Shown here piece after piece: positions 1 to 10,662 of a DNA stretch of 32,753 nt. The stretch's first letter is position 1; the number at the start of each line of letters is the position of its first letter. This DNA comes from Silene noctiflora (taxonomy: Eukaryota > Streptophyta > Magnoliopsida > Caryophyllales > Caryophyllaceae). The stretch lies in the NCBI GenBank assembly GCA_009801015.1, contig VHZZ01009299.1, forward strand, positions 30,034-62,786, written 5' to 3'. Position numbers and translations under genes: made by a program. The notes beneath the pieces were generated by a model. The model saw only the letters and a list, made by a program, of their open reading frames with translations. It did no database searches and was not told where the DNA came from.

Positions 1-120
1 AGTATTAAACTTTATAAGTTATTTACTCTTATAATGTTTTAAAACACTTTTAAGTTGCTAAAAAAACCAACAATCACACGTAGAAAAGAAAAAAAAATAT
101 TATATTACATAAGTGAGACT

Positions 121-266
121 GAAAACCGGATACCGGATATACGGTTTCTGGATATACGGATATACGGTTTCCGTATATACGGAAAAACCGTATCGGATAA
201 GGATATTAAAAAAGGAGATTTAAAAAACCGGATATCCGATACGGTTTCGGTTTTGCTCACCCCTAC
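121..266 (-). mobile_element. End of a non-autonomous hAT-like element
   Basis: The stretch is dense in short CGGATAT and ATACGG words in both orientations. It ends with GCTCACCCCTA, whose reverse complement TAGGGGTGAGC is a terminal sequence commonly seen in plant hAT-type elements. The opposite end is not visible and may lie outside the window or be lost. It sits about 530 bp upstream of the bHLH start codon, so it could overlap the distal promoter. Class assignment rests on the terminal motif only. Confidence 0.4.
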
Positions 267-499
267 CCATAATTATAGTACCCTCCTAGTTAGCCTATAG
301 TTTCCTCTTTCCTTTTTCAGTCGGGTTTTGTTCTCTTTTTCCTTATTCGGAAAATTTTGTGTGGTCTAAATTCAATTTCATGTGTGGTATGTTGTTTTGT
401 GCGGTCCAAATTCATTTCCTTAATTTTTATTTCAAAAAGAAAGGGAATAATAGGCTGACTAGAAAGGGTATTTTTTTTCGGCTGAAAAATGGTAAAATA

Positions 500-591
500 A
501 AGAACACCATAAACTTTTCTGAACCAAAACCCGATCTGCCCCGACTCAAAACCCGATCAGCCTGACCCGTTTGACCCGTTTGACATGTCTA
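500..591. repeat. ACCCGATC/GACCCGTTTG repeat, possible hAT-like end
   Basis: AACCCGATC occurs twice and GACCCGTTTGACCCGTTTGA is a perfect 10-bp tandem pair. Such ACCCG-rich strings are typical of the subterminal regions of plant hAT-like elements. No terminal inverted repeat partner or target duplication could be assigned. It lies about 200 bp upstream of the bHLH start. Confidence 0.3.
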
Positions 592-639
592 AATTCACCC
601 ACGCGCTTTCGACACACATACACACGCACACCATCTTAT

Positions 640-793
640 CCAACTCAATTAGCCGCAAAACAAATCCAACTTTTTCAAAAAAAAAATAAAAAATAAACAA
701 AGTAAGAGATCAGAGTCAAGTTGGTCTCCTCACACTCTCCAAAAGCTACTCTCTCTCACCATTTCTAGACAGAGAAACCCACCAACCCGATAG
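640..793 (+). promoter_or_regulatory. Putative promoter-proximal region and 5' UTR of the bHLH gene
   Basis: The sequence is rich in CT blocks and short A tracts (CTCTCTCACCATTTCTAGAC), typical of plant 5' leaders. An in-frame TAG lies directly before the ATG at 794, which fixes the open frame on that side. No clear TATA box was identified and the transcription start is not determined. Confidence 0.4.
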
Positions 794-3700
794 ATGCAGG
801 ACCCACCTCCCGAGTTAAACCGGGTCGGACTCGCCCGATTCCGTTCCGCACCAGCAAGTTGGCTTGACGCGCTGTTAGAAGATGATGACCCGCTTAAACT
901 CTCGGGTCAACCGCATCACCAAACAAGTCTGACTCAGCTTTTAACCTCGTCTGGGCCGAGTACTAGTCCGGTTCATCCGGGTCGACCCGGGAATTTCATT
1001 CAGCCTACTACTCCTGATCCGGGATTTTATGACCATGTCGCTGGAGCTTCAGCGACGGCAGCGGCGGCGGTGACTAGTACGGCGTCGTTTCAGCGGATGA
1101 ATAGCTCGCCGGCGGATTTTCTTGGTGGTAATATTGATGGGTATTTCGCTGGAACCGGGTTTCCGGCGACCTCGTATGATTTCTCCGGTGGCGGCGGCGG
1201 CGTCGGAGGAGGAGGGAGTTCTGCTGATGCTTCGCCGTCGGGGAAACGATTGAGGGAGACTGATTTTGAGCAGCACTCTCCTAGATTCGCTGGTCAAAGG
1301 GTATATTTTTTTTTTCTCTTTCCTTTGATTGGTTTTATTAGTGGCGGAACCAGGATTTGTAGTCAGTAGCCGGAAAATTGAGTGGGTGAACTAGTAACAC
1401 TAGTTATTATCAGTGGCGGAACCAAGATTTTTAGTTAGGGGGCGGAAAATTGAGGGGGTCTACTATCAATATTCAATACAATAGCGGTTATCAGCGGAAC
1501 CAGGATTTTTAGTTAGGGGCGGAAATTGAGAGGGAAACTAGATTTGTCCCCACTAATTTTAAAAAGTTTAAATCTTTCAGGGACGAAACAAGGATTTTTA
1601 GTTAGAGTCGGAAAATTTGAGGGGGGCAACTAAGTTTTTTCCCCACTAATTTTAAAAAGTTCAAATCTTTCGGGGAAGAAACAAGGATTTTTAGTTAGGG
1701 GCGGAAAAATGGAGGGGAGAACTACATTTTTCTCCCCTTAATTTTAAAAAGTGTAAAATCTTTTGTGGGGGAACGCTCCTGCTAGCTCTCTGTCTTCGCG
1801 ACTGAGTGTTAAATGTACGAGTGTATGTGAGGATTTAAGTGAATTGATGTGAGTAGTGGGGGGTTGATTTTTATTTGGGGATGGTTGGTTGAATCAAGTG
1901 GGTGTATATAAGTATAGATGTATAATGTCAAGTTGTGATTTGTTTTTGGTTTCTTTTGTGGAGAGTTGAAATACTAGTTGATATTGTTTTTGTTTTGTTT
2001 TGTAGAGAGGGGAATTGACTACTGCAAATAGTTTGGTGGAGATGGAAATGGAGAAACTTTTGGAGGATTCTGTTCCGTGTAGGGTTCGTGCTAAGCGTGG
2101 TTGTGCTACTCATCCTCGGAGTATTGCGGAGCGTGTAAGAGTTTCTGTTGTGTATTGATAAGTGTATTGTGTGTGATGTGGAGAGAAGTGGGTTGATTGA
2201 TTGTTGGTTTTGTGTGTGGATTTTTAGGTTCGAAGAACGAGGATTAGCGATAGGATAAGGAAGTTGCAAGAGCTCGTGCCGAATATGGATAAGGTAAGAA
2301 AGATACTTGGTGTGATGTTGTTTATTGACGTTGGTTTACTGCTGTTGTGATGTACTGCTCTAGTTCAATAAAATGTGAGATTTTGTTTGTTATTGTTCGT
2401 GCTTTGATATGTTTGAAGATCTCAACCCTAATAAGAACTTCATGTGGTGTGGTTGTCATCTGGCTTGTTGCATATGTGTGATTATGCTAGGAGGAGCCTT
2501 TCTCCTCCTCCTGGATATGAGCTGTTGGTGAGAGACAGTTGCGTTTGTTGAATGATTTTCAATATCAGCCGTTGGTTGTTTTTGGTGTATACAGTTTGCA
2601 AGATACAGTAGGTTGTTGTATATGATAACTATCAAAACACAGAGTACTAAGCACTTGGAATTTTTGTGTGCTAGATGGCTGTTTTATCTGCTACTTCCTC
2701 CGTTCAACAATTATGTCCCCATTTCTTCAATATATGTGAGGTATATTATATTGAAATGGGGAGATAAAAGTTGAATGGAGGAAGTAGATGGCTGCTAATG
2801 TGCAATCAAGGCAGAGTGTCTTAAAAGAGAATTTTTTGGTTAAATTTTAAGACTTTACCTAGGTACTGATAAGCAAGTGACCTTGTTTGAATGTGTCTAG
2901 TATCATCTTCTTTTTAAGGGATTGCTGCATCCATTGGTGGTAGACCAATTCGGTACTAGCCATTTGAGTCAATGGTTATGGTTTGGGTCAATCAGATCCA
3001 TGGTTTTAAATCTCGGTATCGGTCATAGTCGCGGTAGCGGTATAACCGGTCCTTAATCGGCCGTCGCGGACGGATCGCGGTGAATCTCGGTGATATCTTG
3101 GGCGATATCTTGTATCGGTAAAGTGAAAATCCGATACAACTCGGCCGATACGATACAATTCGGCCGAGATTTTGAACCCTTTATTATTCAGATCCGTAGG
3201 TCATAGCAGTTGAGTTCTTAAGATGTATTTTCAAATTAGTCATTTCGGATAATATTGTGTCATTTCAAATCACCACTTCCAGGGTAGTGTTGTGTTCTGG
3301 TGTAATTTGGTTTGTGTTGGGTTATATAGATGACTCAGTTTTGCTAGGTTCAGTATTGGGTTATATAGATGACTCAATTTTGTTCTGGTGTAATTTGGTT
3401 TGTGTCGGGTTATATAGATGACTCATCTTAAAATCACACCTCAACTTTATATAAAATATTTTTGTTTTGTTTTGTTAAGGATACAGCAAGGATTGAATAT
3501 AAGGTCCTCTTGAAGTGGCTAGATGTCAACAATTGTGGCAACATAAATTTGACGCTCAAGCTATTTGTCATATGATTTCTGTAGTGCCTGCCCAAGGACA
3601 TTCCAAAACATTCAAATTTTTTATGATTTTGGTTAATGTTAAAACCTGTGAATTTTTTTGCATTGAAAGAGCTGCATATAAATGAAATTTAGAATTGTAA

Positions 3701-4085
3701 GTCAGAAGAGTAGTTCCCGAATTTTCCAGTGACGAATTTTAATAAGCTGTTCGGAAATAGGATTAGAGTGCTTAATGCTGGTCCAAATTGACAATAAACA
3801 TAACAGGAGATAGAAATTAGAATGACTACCATTATTTTATTGAAGGTCATTTGAACATTATATTCAACTCCATTTCACCATGTTCTCCCGCTTTTAAAGC
3901 GTGTGAGGGGAAGTTTGAGAGGAAGTATATGTTTTGAGTTGTCTTGACTCGTGAATGGACGTATACAAAGACTCGTAGTAGGTCAAAGTTTGAACTTCTA
4001 TTTACGAGGGTTTGAGCTCATTAGGACGATAATGAAATTTATTGGAAAAGGAGAACAGTTGGTTTGTGTGTGTAATTGTGTAGGT

Positions 4086-4137
<52 letters not shown>

Positions 4138-7100
4138 GTGTAAAGGGAGCCACAAGGGCTATAATATGATCTGACGGGATTTTAACCTAGGTCATTAGTA
4201 CCTATTTAAGTTTAAAGTGGATGTGAAATATTCTTAGCTTTTGAACAAGTGAACATCATATACCTATTTAAGTTTAAAGTATGTGAGTGTGGTCCTTTTC
4301 GTGACGTATGTCTAAGTTTTTTTCTTTATTGATTTTGCCCATCTGTTGTCCGTGTAGTTATAGAAACTACCAGTTTAAATGTTATGCAGTATTGCATATT
4401 CTATTGACACATATTAGTTCCTGTTACACATATGTTGTGGTCTTTATTTATTTATTTTATTTCTCTTGGGAGCATGAAAATTACAAATCAGTTAGCAAAA
4501 CATAAGGACATGTCCCCCCTATTCCTCGCACCATTGAAAACATTAAAAACTCGACTTTTCTCCTCAGTACATGTCATTGCATGAGGAATAGACTTAGCAC
4601 GAAAGGCCAGTTAAGGGGATTATGTTGACAAAATTCACTGCTTTATTATCGAGGATTTACTTCATCATGGCCACATTTACTCTCATCCAACAGTTGTTTT
4701 AATAGTTATGGCCATCATAATGGGAACATTTGTCAGCAAATTATGATGTGTTATATTCAACTCCTTGCTATGAACTTGTTTTGTGAGGCAATTCGGGGTG
4801 CAGCTTTATAATAATTTTTTCCGTTTTGATCAGGATAGTGATTTGCTCAAGGTTTCCTGAATTTGTGTTCGTGATTTTAAATACACTATAACCGATTTTT
4901 GTTAGTCACTAAGGTCTTATGATCCTTATGGACAAGGTGTACTGGTCATTTGATTTGTTCTTACGACTCTCTAGTTTGCTACTGATCTGTAAGTCAAATT
5001 GTGATCAGTTGTTGCCATTGTATCCATCCTTGCAAAACTTCTTTCATTATTTTGTCGATTTCATCATAGCTATTTCTTTGGCAGCAAACAAATACTGCAG
5101 ACATGTTAGAAGAGGCGGTGGAATATGTGAAGACCTTACAAAGGCAGATTCAGGTATGTTGACAATATGATCTTCTCGTCTTTTTTCTGTAACTTATTTT
5201 ATGAAGAAAGCATGTTGACCACGAGATTACTTGATGATCTGAGCTAACCACAAATTTTCACGTAACAATGGAAAACTTCCAGTCTTCCACTTTGATGTCG
5301 AGTTTTGGTTTTAGTTTCCGCTTTGATACCGTCAGAATGTCAGGTTGCACGAAACTCGTTTTTTTAAGCTCGAAATTGAACAGTGTCACACTTGGGACCT
5401 AAGAAAGTAGACGTCCAAATTTTATCTAAATTAATGAAGTATTTCAGCAAAATAAAGTGCAAGAACTAATGTTATTATTGTAAATATTTAGATGAAATTT
5501 CACATAAGTTTGCAAAATCCTACTTTGAACTATCTCATCCACTCTGAAATTCATCCATAGCCATAGTTTTTACCATCTTCCATAGACAGACAATTGTCCA
5601 GTCACCGAGCTCTCTCATAAATTTGACAGATTCTTTCAATCTTCCAAACCAATGTGCAGTCCAAGCTTATGAGACCTATTAACTACCATAATCAAATGCT
5701 TAATCCATTCTTGCAAAGGCTGTTAGCGAAACAAGTATGTGGGCACATCCTCAATAGTATTAGACGAGCAGAAGTGGTGAATGAATTGCATTGACTTGAA
5801 TGTATTACATCATATATAGGCAACATGTATGAAAAGATGTGAAACGAACTAGAAGATGTGATCTCTGAACCTAAGCTTAGCGTAATGTACAAGGATATGA
5901 AAAGATGTGAAACGAACTAGGAGATATGATCTCTAATAAGCCCCTGCAAGACGGGCAGCTAAATAGTAAGATCGATCCTGGTATGTGAAACAGGAATATG
6001 AATGCATAGTGACCGGCTTGGTGGATGGTCGTAGTAAAGGTTGGTTAATTTGGGATAAGGTGTGAAGCAGGCAGCCATGGCCTCGTGGTGGCTTGATTTT
6101 GGTAGGAGTATGGTTGCTTCTAGGCTTAACCCTAGTCTTGTGAGATTTGATGGTTGATTGAAGAGATTGAGAAGATGTTTGATGGTTCTGTTGTAGTATG
6201 GCGTTGTGATTATTGTGGAATTTGTATGATTGTAGTACCACAAGAACGACTGACTACAAGCAAAAATAGCCAAAGTAAGGCTACACATTGCATGAGAGTA
6301 AGCTTGAATTCTTTCTATGCCGCAGAATTAGTAAATAACGAAGAGCATAGCTATGATCATCAATTCATCATTCATCTGCAAGTATTAGTTCTATAACCAA
6401 GTCAAAAGCCAAATCGACATGCAAGCACTAGCTCAAGTCTAAGAAAAACAGAAAAACCAATTAGCAAGTAACCAAATGATGTGATGCTTGGACTCTTCAG
6501 TTGCCCCTGAGGATCCGGCGGACCCGACCCAGACACGGATCCGGACATGGATTTCGTGTCCGACCCTTCAGTGAACTCGGACCCTTGCGAGTGAATAATA
6601 AAAGAAATAATAATTTTGTTGAACATTTGAAGATGAAGGAGAAAGTAAAGGTTAAAAGGATGAAGAAGGTTTAGCCGTTTAGACTCGAGGAGTAAATGAT
6701 TTTGCATAGAAAATTGAAGCAGGTGTTATCTAAGGGTTTTATTTTTTTTATTTTTTTTGTAGGTTAAGAAAACTAGACTGATAAGTACGAAGTAAATATG
6801 TATAGATATTTTTATAGCCCATAAATAAATATTAAAATATGTATAGATATTTTTATTATTTCAAAAAAATGCCGTGTCCAAAATAACTCGCAGATCCTCG
6901 TACCCGAGTCCTTGATTTTAAGATTTCAAGGATCGGACACTCGGATCCGTGTCCGAGTCGGATCCTTGGGTCCGAGTCTGAGCATCATAGATATTTTGAA
7001 CCGAACTGTAATGGAAAAGGAATTTGGCCATTTGCAAATCCAAATAATAGTGTGTTTCCCAACAGTTGAATTGGCCCAATGTTAGAACTTAAATCAATTC

Positions 7101-8030
7101 CTTGTGAATTAGGGCATTAGGCCATTAGTTGTGCTGCTGAAATTTTGTGAGACGACATCAAAAGGAAAAGTGTGAACCTCATTTTGAGACAGAGAGTATA
7201 GTTTTGACCTACGTAATCAAAGTATCAAACAAAGGAAACAACACACTAAATTGTTTTCCATCCTCATTACTGCAAAAGTTTTCCACTACTAGTCTACGAC
7301 ATACATGCTCAACCTCAGTCAACCCAAAAATCGAAACAATATTTAATATCACAATGCCTCCCCAACTTTGTCCCCTCTTATTTAACTGGGTTCAATGAAA
7401 CTTCCCAAATTCCAAGTGGTTTATGGATATGGTTGGCAAACTGAAATCAATTGCGACGACAAAGATGTCTTGGTGTTAGCAACTTGGTTCATATGGTGGG
7501 TTATTGGCTAAATGAATAAGATTATACGGATGACTAGATGAGGTGCTAGTCGGTGGAGTAATAATGAATATGTGGTGATATGTTAGGCAAAAGTGGACAG
7601 GATGATGATACTGTGGTAGAGCTAGGAGGTGAATGGTGATGTTACTGCCCGCATCACTAGTCGGTGAGGCATGTAAGAGGTTGTAATTTGGAGACGAAGG
7701 TAAGAAAATCTGCTATACATGTTGGTCTTCTCTGATCGCAGAAAATCAGCTAACTTCGTTACTTGCACTAACTCTTTAACCGAGCTAGTGCTAGGTAGTT
7801 GACTGTATAGTTTTATCAGATAGGTCTTGGTTGTACAAAAAAGATCAACAGCTTTTGCTTGTCTTGACACGGGCACCAACGTATAGATTTCCTTGAAACA
7901 AATGTACATGGATCTGAATTTGAGTTTTTTCTTCACATTATTTCAATTATCCAACGACTTTAAAGAAAAACACACATTGCAGGAACTTACAGAGCAGCAG
8001 AAGAAATGCAAATGCATGCCAGAAAGCTAA
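794..8030 (+). CDS. bHLH transcription factor, FBH/AKS type (bHLH80/bHLH81-like), five exons
   Basis: Exons are 794-1300, 2006-2134, 2228-2293, 5085-5153 and 7983-8030. Each intron is GT-AG and each exon is a whole number of codons (169, 43, 22, 23, and 15 plus stop), giving 272 aa. Residues 10-31 hold a conserved N-terminal block with RFRSAP at 15-20, which fits the mode I 14-3-3 pattern RxxSxP. Known: the related AKS1 is phosphorylated and bound by 14-3-3 proteins. Residues 129-141 are Gly-rich. The bHLH covers about 199-257: basic HPRSIAERVRRTR (205-217), helix 1 ISDRIRKLQELVPNM, then the loop and helix 2 TADMLEEAVEYVKTLQRQIQ. The glutamate used for E-box contact is present, while the usual His position is Arg, as in this subfamily. 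The tail ELTEQQKKCKCMPES closely matches bHLH80/81 ends. FBH proteins activate CONSTANS through E-boxes and AKS proteins activate guard-cell K+ channel genes; which role applies here is inference. The protein should be nuclear and probably dimeric. The start at 794 follows an in-frame stop. Confidence 0.93.
1341..1780 (+). repeat. Five degenerate tandem units in bHLH intron 1
   Basis: Units start near 1341, 1413, 1492, 1580 and 1672, so spacing grows from 72 to 92 bp. Each opens with a variant of GGCGGAACCAGGATTTTTAG followed by TTAGGGGCGGAAAATTGAGG. The last three units add a tail related to CCCCACTAATTTTAAAAAGT. The opening motif resembles a repeat fragment common in plant genomes, but I cannot name the family. 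The array begins 41 bp after the 5' splice site at 1301. Confidence 0.8.
2694..2784. mobile_element. Stowaway-like MITE (91 bp) with TA target duplication
   Basis: The ends CTTCCTCCGTTCAAC and GTTGAATGGAGGAAG are inverted and flanked by TA on both sides (2692-2693, 2785-2786). Inverted similarity extends inward through CCCCATTTC and GAAATGGGG. Length and TA duplication fit a Tc1/mariner-derived Stowaway MITE. A 10-bp word TAGATGGCTG also occurs on both sides (2673 and 2785), probably by chance. Confidence 0.75.
3000..3187. mobile_element. hAT-like MITE (188 bp) with 8-bp target duplication
   Basis: Flanked by an exact 8-bp direct repeat TCAGATCC at 2992-2999 and 3188-3195. The left end GGTTTTAAATCTCGG matches the inverse of the right end CCGAGATTTTGAACC. 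The interior is full of ATCGG and CGATA words. An 8-bp duplication is the hAT hallmark. Confidence 0.65.
3295..3425 (+). repeat. 88-bp partial tandem duplication in bHLH intron 3
   Basis: The block TTCTGGTGTAATTTGGTTTG through GGTTATATAGATGACTCA occurs at 3295-3336 and again at 3383-3425 (period 88). A third copy of the last 18 bp lies between them at 3359-3376. Copies are nearly identical, so the duplication looks recent. Confidence 0.8.
4088..4260 (-). mobile_element. Possible reverse-oriented SINE with a 49-nt T run
   Basis: T fills 4088-4136 without interruption. Read on the minus strand, this is a poly(A) tail preceded by a body with GGTTAAAATCCC, a weak match to a tRNA-type B box. No target duplication was found. 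A simple A/T microsatellite is the alternative. Confidence 0.3.
4199..4280 (+). repeat. 20-bp direct repeat, period 62
   Basis: TACCTATTTAAGTTTAAAGT occurs exactly at 4199-4218 and 4261-4280. It could be a duplication flanking a short insertion or a slippage product. It borders the T-run feature in intron 3. Confidence 0.7.
5828..5940 (+). repeat. 69-bp tandem duplication in bHLH intron 4
   Basis: ATGAAAAGATGTGAAACGAA followed by a TAG(A/G)AGATRTGATCTCT stretch occurs at 5828 and again at 5897. The two copies differ at only a few positions. Confidence 0.7.
6482..6987. mobile_element. hAT-like non-autonomous element (about 506 bp)
   Basis: Ends TGATGCTTGGACTC (6482-6495) and GAGTCTGAGCATCA (6974-6987) are inverted with 12 of 14 positions matching. 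Both subterminal regions are rich in GGATCCG, GTCCGA and GGACCC words, while the middle is AT-rich. It includes a direct repeat of AATATGTATAGATATTTTTA (about 6794 and 6835). No 8-bp target duplication is evident, so the class is inferred from the ends and subterminal style. Confidence 0.5.
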
Positions 8031-8480
8031 CTCAGAAACAAATAAAAACCGCGCTGCTTCTACCCTTTTGTCTTGTTGATGTACTCTAGGATATGATTAC
8101 CTCACTTGGGTTTCCCATAATTTGGGTGGTATATATAAGCAAGCTTGATGTGCAGAAAGTGCGAGGAATCAGAGTCAAATTCACGGCTAAGCCTCGGAAT
8201 TTGATACCGATATGCTTTTGTTCTATAATTATATCAGGATGTTGTACTTGTAATATGGTGTAAACTTGTAAACAAATACCCTAAATTTTACTCCGTAGTA
8301 GCTTAGGAGATGCGTAGATTGTTTAGTTCCGAGTTGTACCATCATGCTTGCTTTGCACATATGTACAAGCCCATTGTGATGGGATTAGGTAGGTATATTG
8401 ATACACGAATACTACAGTAGAACTTGATTATTTGTGTACTATGCGGAATCTGTAATAATCTTCTGCCGTTTGAAGGCCTT
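8031..8480 (+). other. Probable 3' UTR and downstream flank of the bHLH gene
   Basis: The sequence following TAA at 8028-8030 includes T-rich and TTGTAATATGGTG-like stretches suited to plant polyadenylation. The cleavage site cannot be placed from sequence. No open frame of interest. Confidence 0.4.
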
Positions 8481-8911
8481 TGGCCGATCGGCCAGGTCGT
8501 ATGTAGGCTAATGTATCCACTGAGTTGGAATTTGCATTTTCATCTTGTTTATCCACATGATAAGTTTCACGCTGTTTTTGAGACGATTTTTTTTAAATAA
8601 TGCTTAAAACGGATATTATCCAGAAATGTAACGTATTTCTCAACGTGCTGTCCTCGTAGGATTAAGAAATCGCTAGTCCAAGACACGAGAGAGGGGCATA
8701 CCATTGCTAATCGAAAAGAAACTAATCTAACTACAAACACGCAATCTACAATCACTAGGGAGACGCATCATTTGCAATGGCGTGTCTATTATAATGGCGT
8801 GTCTATTATATTAACCGTTAGATATCTCTGTGTGGTGGATTTTTAAGTAAACGATAAGGAGATGATATCTGATTCATAATTGTTAAGATGGATATCTCAA
8901 TCTTGACAAAT

Positions 8912-9077
8912 TCTCATTTAAAACGGACATTATTCGTATTAAGCTTAAAACGGTCAAATACATATCAAATCACATGGCAAGTTGCGTAAAAAATATCAAA
9001 ATTTGTCTTTATTACCATCATGTGGTAATATTTGATCCGTTTTCAAATTTTAGACAAATACGATATTTCGTCTTAAA
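8912..9077. mobile_element. Diverged foldback MITE
   Basis: The left arm has AAAACGGACATTATTCGTAT and AAAACGGTCAAATA. The right arm has TATTTGATCCGTTTTC and ATACGATATTTCGTCTTA, the approximate inverse. The element is almost entirely inverted repeat around a short AT-rich centre. It is related in style to the Mutator-like foldback copies nearby but diverged, and no target duplication could be read. Confidence 0.5.
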
Positions 9078-9211
9078 CATAATTTATTGCTCTGTCTTAA
9101 GGAAGACTGGCCGATTTTTTATTTTTTGACCATTTTATTTAAAAAGAACATTTGAGAATTTATCAACATGGAGTATATTTGGATGAGGAACTTTTCTCTT
9201 TTTTCTTTTAC

Positions 9212-9335
9212 AGTCCGTCTTGCTTGTGACGGTCACAAGCTTGTGACGTCTCACAAGCCTCTCCCCACTTGCTTCTTCCACTTGCAAGTTTATCTCACGT
9301 GTCAGACGTCACAAGTTGTGACGTAATGAGAATTT
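9212..9335. mobile_element. Foldback element with GTGACGTCT arms
   Basis: The left arm carries TCACAAGCTTGTGACGTCTC followed by CCACTTGC. The right arm carries CACTTGCAAG, then CAGACGTCACAAGTTGTGAC, an approximate inverse. The ACAAGCTTGT core is itself palindromic. It is probably another foldback MITE family. The ends are approximate. Confidence 0.45.
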
Positions 9336-9584
9336 GTGTTTCTTTTATTAGGCAGTGACATGACCTATTCTACCACTGGATGCCTGGGTCTACGGTAAAC
9401 CAATGTCATACAGTCTGACACCAACTTCCCCATGTAGCTCCAAAAATCTAGAAGAGTTGTGTAAAGGAGCCCACTTTGTATGAGGCACTTGTTATAAACC
9501 GTGACAAACTTATGTTGGGTTAAATAGGTAGATAATGGTAACTCAGGCTTAATTATTATATTTATTCATATTACGCCCTCTCAC

Positions 9585-10126
9585 AGCTAATTGATTGTAT
9601 AAAAAATGTTTGGCAAATTAGTTGAAAAGGTAGTTCATTTTTGGTAAAATGACGTAAAAGGGCATGATAATTATTTAGTACTCCCTCCGATCCAGACAAA
9701 TGGTAACATAGGGAAAAAGTGGTTATTTAAGAAAATGTGGGAAAGTGAGGGGTAAAGTAGGAAAATTTGATTGGGTCTACATGAGTTTATGTGAATTAAA
9801 TAAGTAGTTTGTGAGTGGGTGAGTGAATGGTAAAGTTGTAAATAGGTAGTGGATGTAAGGGTAATTTAGTCGTTTTTCATGCCAAATATGGTATGTTACC
9901 ACTGGTGTGAATCATCCATTTTAGGTAAGTGTTACCATCTGTCTGGATCGGAGGGAGTATTATAGATTGAAGAAATAAAAAATGAAAAAGAAAATCTCAT
10001 TCCAGTTAGCTTATTTGGACAAATAAGCTACTTGTCAAACATTTACAAACAAATTAGGTAGCTGAAATTTTAATCAAATAAGTTACTTTGGTCAAAGCTA
10101 TATGGAGTATCCTGTCAAACAGAACC
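9585..10126 (-). mobile_element. Non-autonomous DNA element, copy A, interrupted by a Stowaway MITE
   Basis: On the minus strand this matches 17560-17968 over most of its length. It begins at AGGTTCTGTTTGACAGGAT (right edge 10126) and runs through GGTCAAAG, AATAAGCTACTTGTC and AAAAGGTAG blocks to TTTGGCAAATTAG. The Stowaway at 9681-9957 splits it. The left end is unclear and may be truncated. The GGYTCTGTTTGACA end suggests a hAT-like MITE, but no target duplication is readable. Confidence 0.6.
9681..9957. mobile_element. Stowaway-like MITE (277 bp), TA target duplication, nested
   Basis: Ends CTCCCTCCGATCCAGACA and TGTCTGGATCGGAGGGAG are near-perfect inverted repeats, continuing into GGTAAC and GTTACC. 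TA flanks both sides (9679-9680, 9958-9959). The paralogous sequence at 17.77 kb lacks the insertion and shows the unoccupied TTATTTAGTA site, confirming the boundaries. Confidence 0.93.
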
Positions 10127-10207
10127 TTTTACAATAATGTTCATATGAAACGGTTTTATATAAAATTTGTTGGTAAGAAATTAAGAATGCTATTAGAGAC
10201 CACAAAT

Positions 10208-10390
10208 TTTCATTGAAGACGGACATTATTCGTCATAAACTGAAGACGGATAGTGTCCCTCTCACAATATGCAAGTGGCTCCAACCATGAGATGCTCAAT
10301 TTTCCCCCCACTTGCCCTCTCACAATATATTTTATAGTAGAATGAATACTATTCGTCTTCAACTTGCGACAGTATACGAAATAAGACGCT
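10208..10390. mobile_element. Mutator-like foldback MITE, copy 1
   Basis: The left arm reads CATTGAAGACGGACATTATT, then GAAGACGGATAGTGTCCCTC and TCACAATATGCAAGTGG. The right arm is the approximate inverse: CCACTTGCCCTCTCACAATA, then ATACTATTCGTCTTC. The right arm is more diverged than the left. Class is inferred from the copy at 25020-25216, which has a 9-bp target duplication. Confidence 0.7.
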
Positions 10391-10662
10391 TTGATTAGAG
10401 GAGGGTGTGAACCTACCATTTTTTCCGGTAAAAAAGGAGTACATTGAACACTTCAACATCTTAGATTTAATGTTTAACGTTGATTCTACAAAACATTAGC
10501 CATTCACATTCGTAGTAAAAGAATTATAAATAGTAGAAAAATAAGTGAAACATCACTTCAAAATCTTAGATTAAATATTTACTCCATTCATACTCCTCAT
10601 GTAAACATCAATGAAGTGACTAAAGCCTAAAATGGTTTTATGCATTTATACCTTCACAAATT

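Larger units (their letters stand above)
2294..5084 (+). other. bHLH intron 3 (2791 bp)
   Basis: The intron lies between exons encoding helix 1 and the loop plus helix 2. The donor is GGATAAG|GTAAGA and the acceptor TTTGGCAG|CAAACA. It contains a small Stowaway-like MITE, a hAT-like MITE, a partial tandem duplication, a 49-nt T run and a 20-bp direct repeat, listed separately. The rest is AT-rich sequence without a coding signal. Confidence 0.8.
5154..7982 (+). other. bHLH intron 4 (2829 bp)
   Basis: The intron has donor TTCAG|GTATGT and acceptor CATTGCAG|GAACTT. It separates the bHLH helix 2 exon from the 48-bp terminal exon. Apart from the hAT-like element at 6482-6987 and the 69-bp duplication at 5828-5940, I see no recognisable element. 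Open frames on the minus strand around 5.9-6.7 kb have no recognisable domain and look fortuitous. Confidence 0.8.

Noticed and set aside
1301-1369. Continuation of the open frame beyond bHLH exon 1
   Set aside because: AAAGG|GTATAT at 1300/1301 is a donor in the right phase for the exon at 2006, and the extra residues are T-rich intron translation unlike the family.
5933-6707. Minus-strand open frames of about 100 codons in bHLH intron 4
   Set aside because: There are no recognisable domains, the frames overlap each other and a transposon end, and they lie inside an intron of a well-supported gene.
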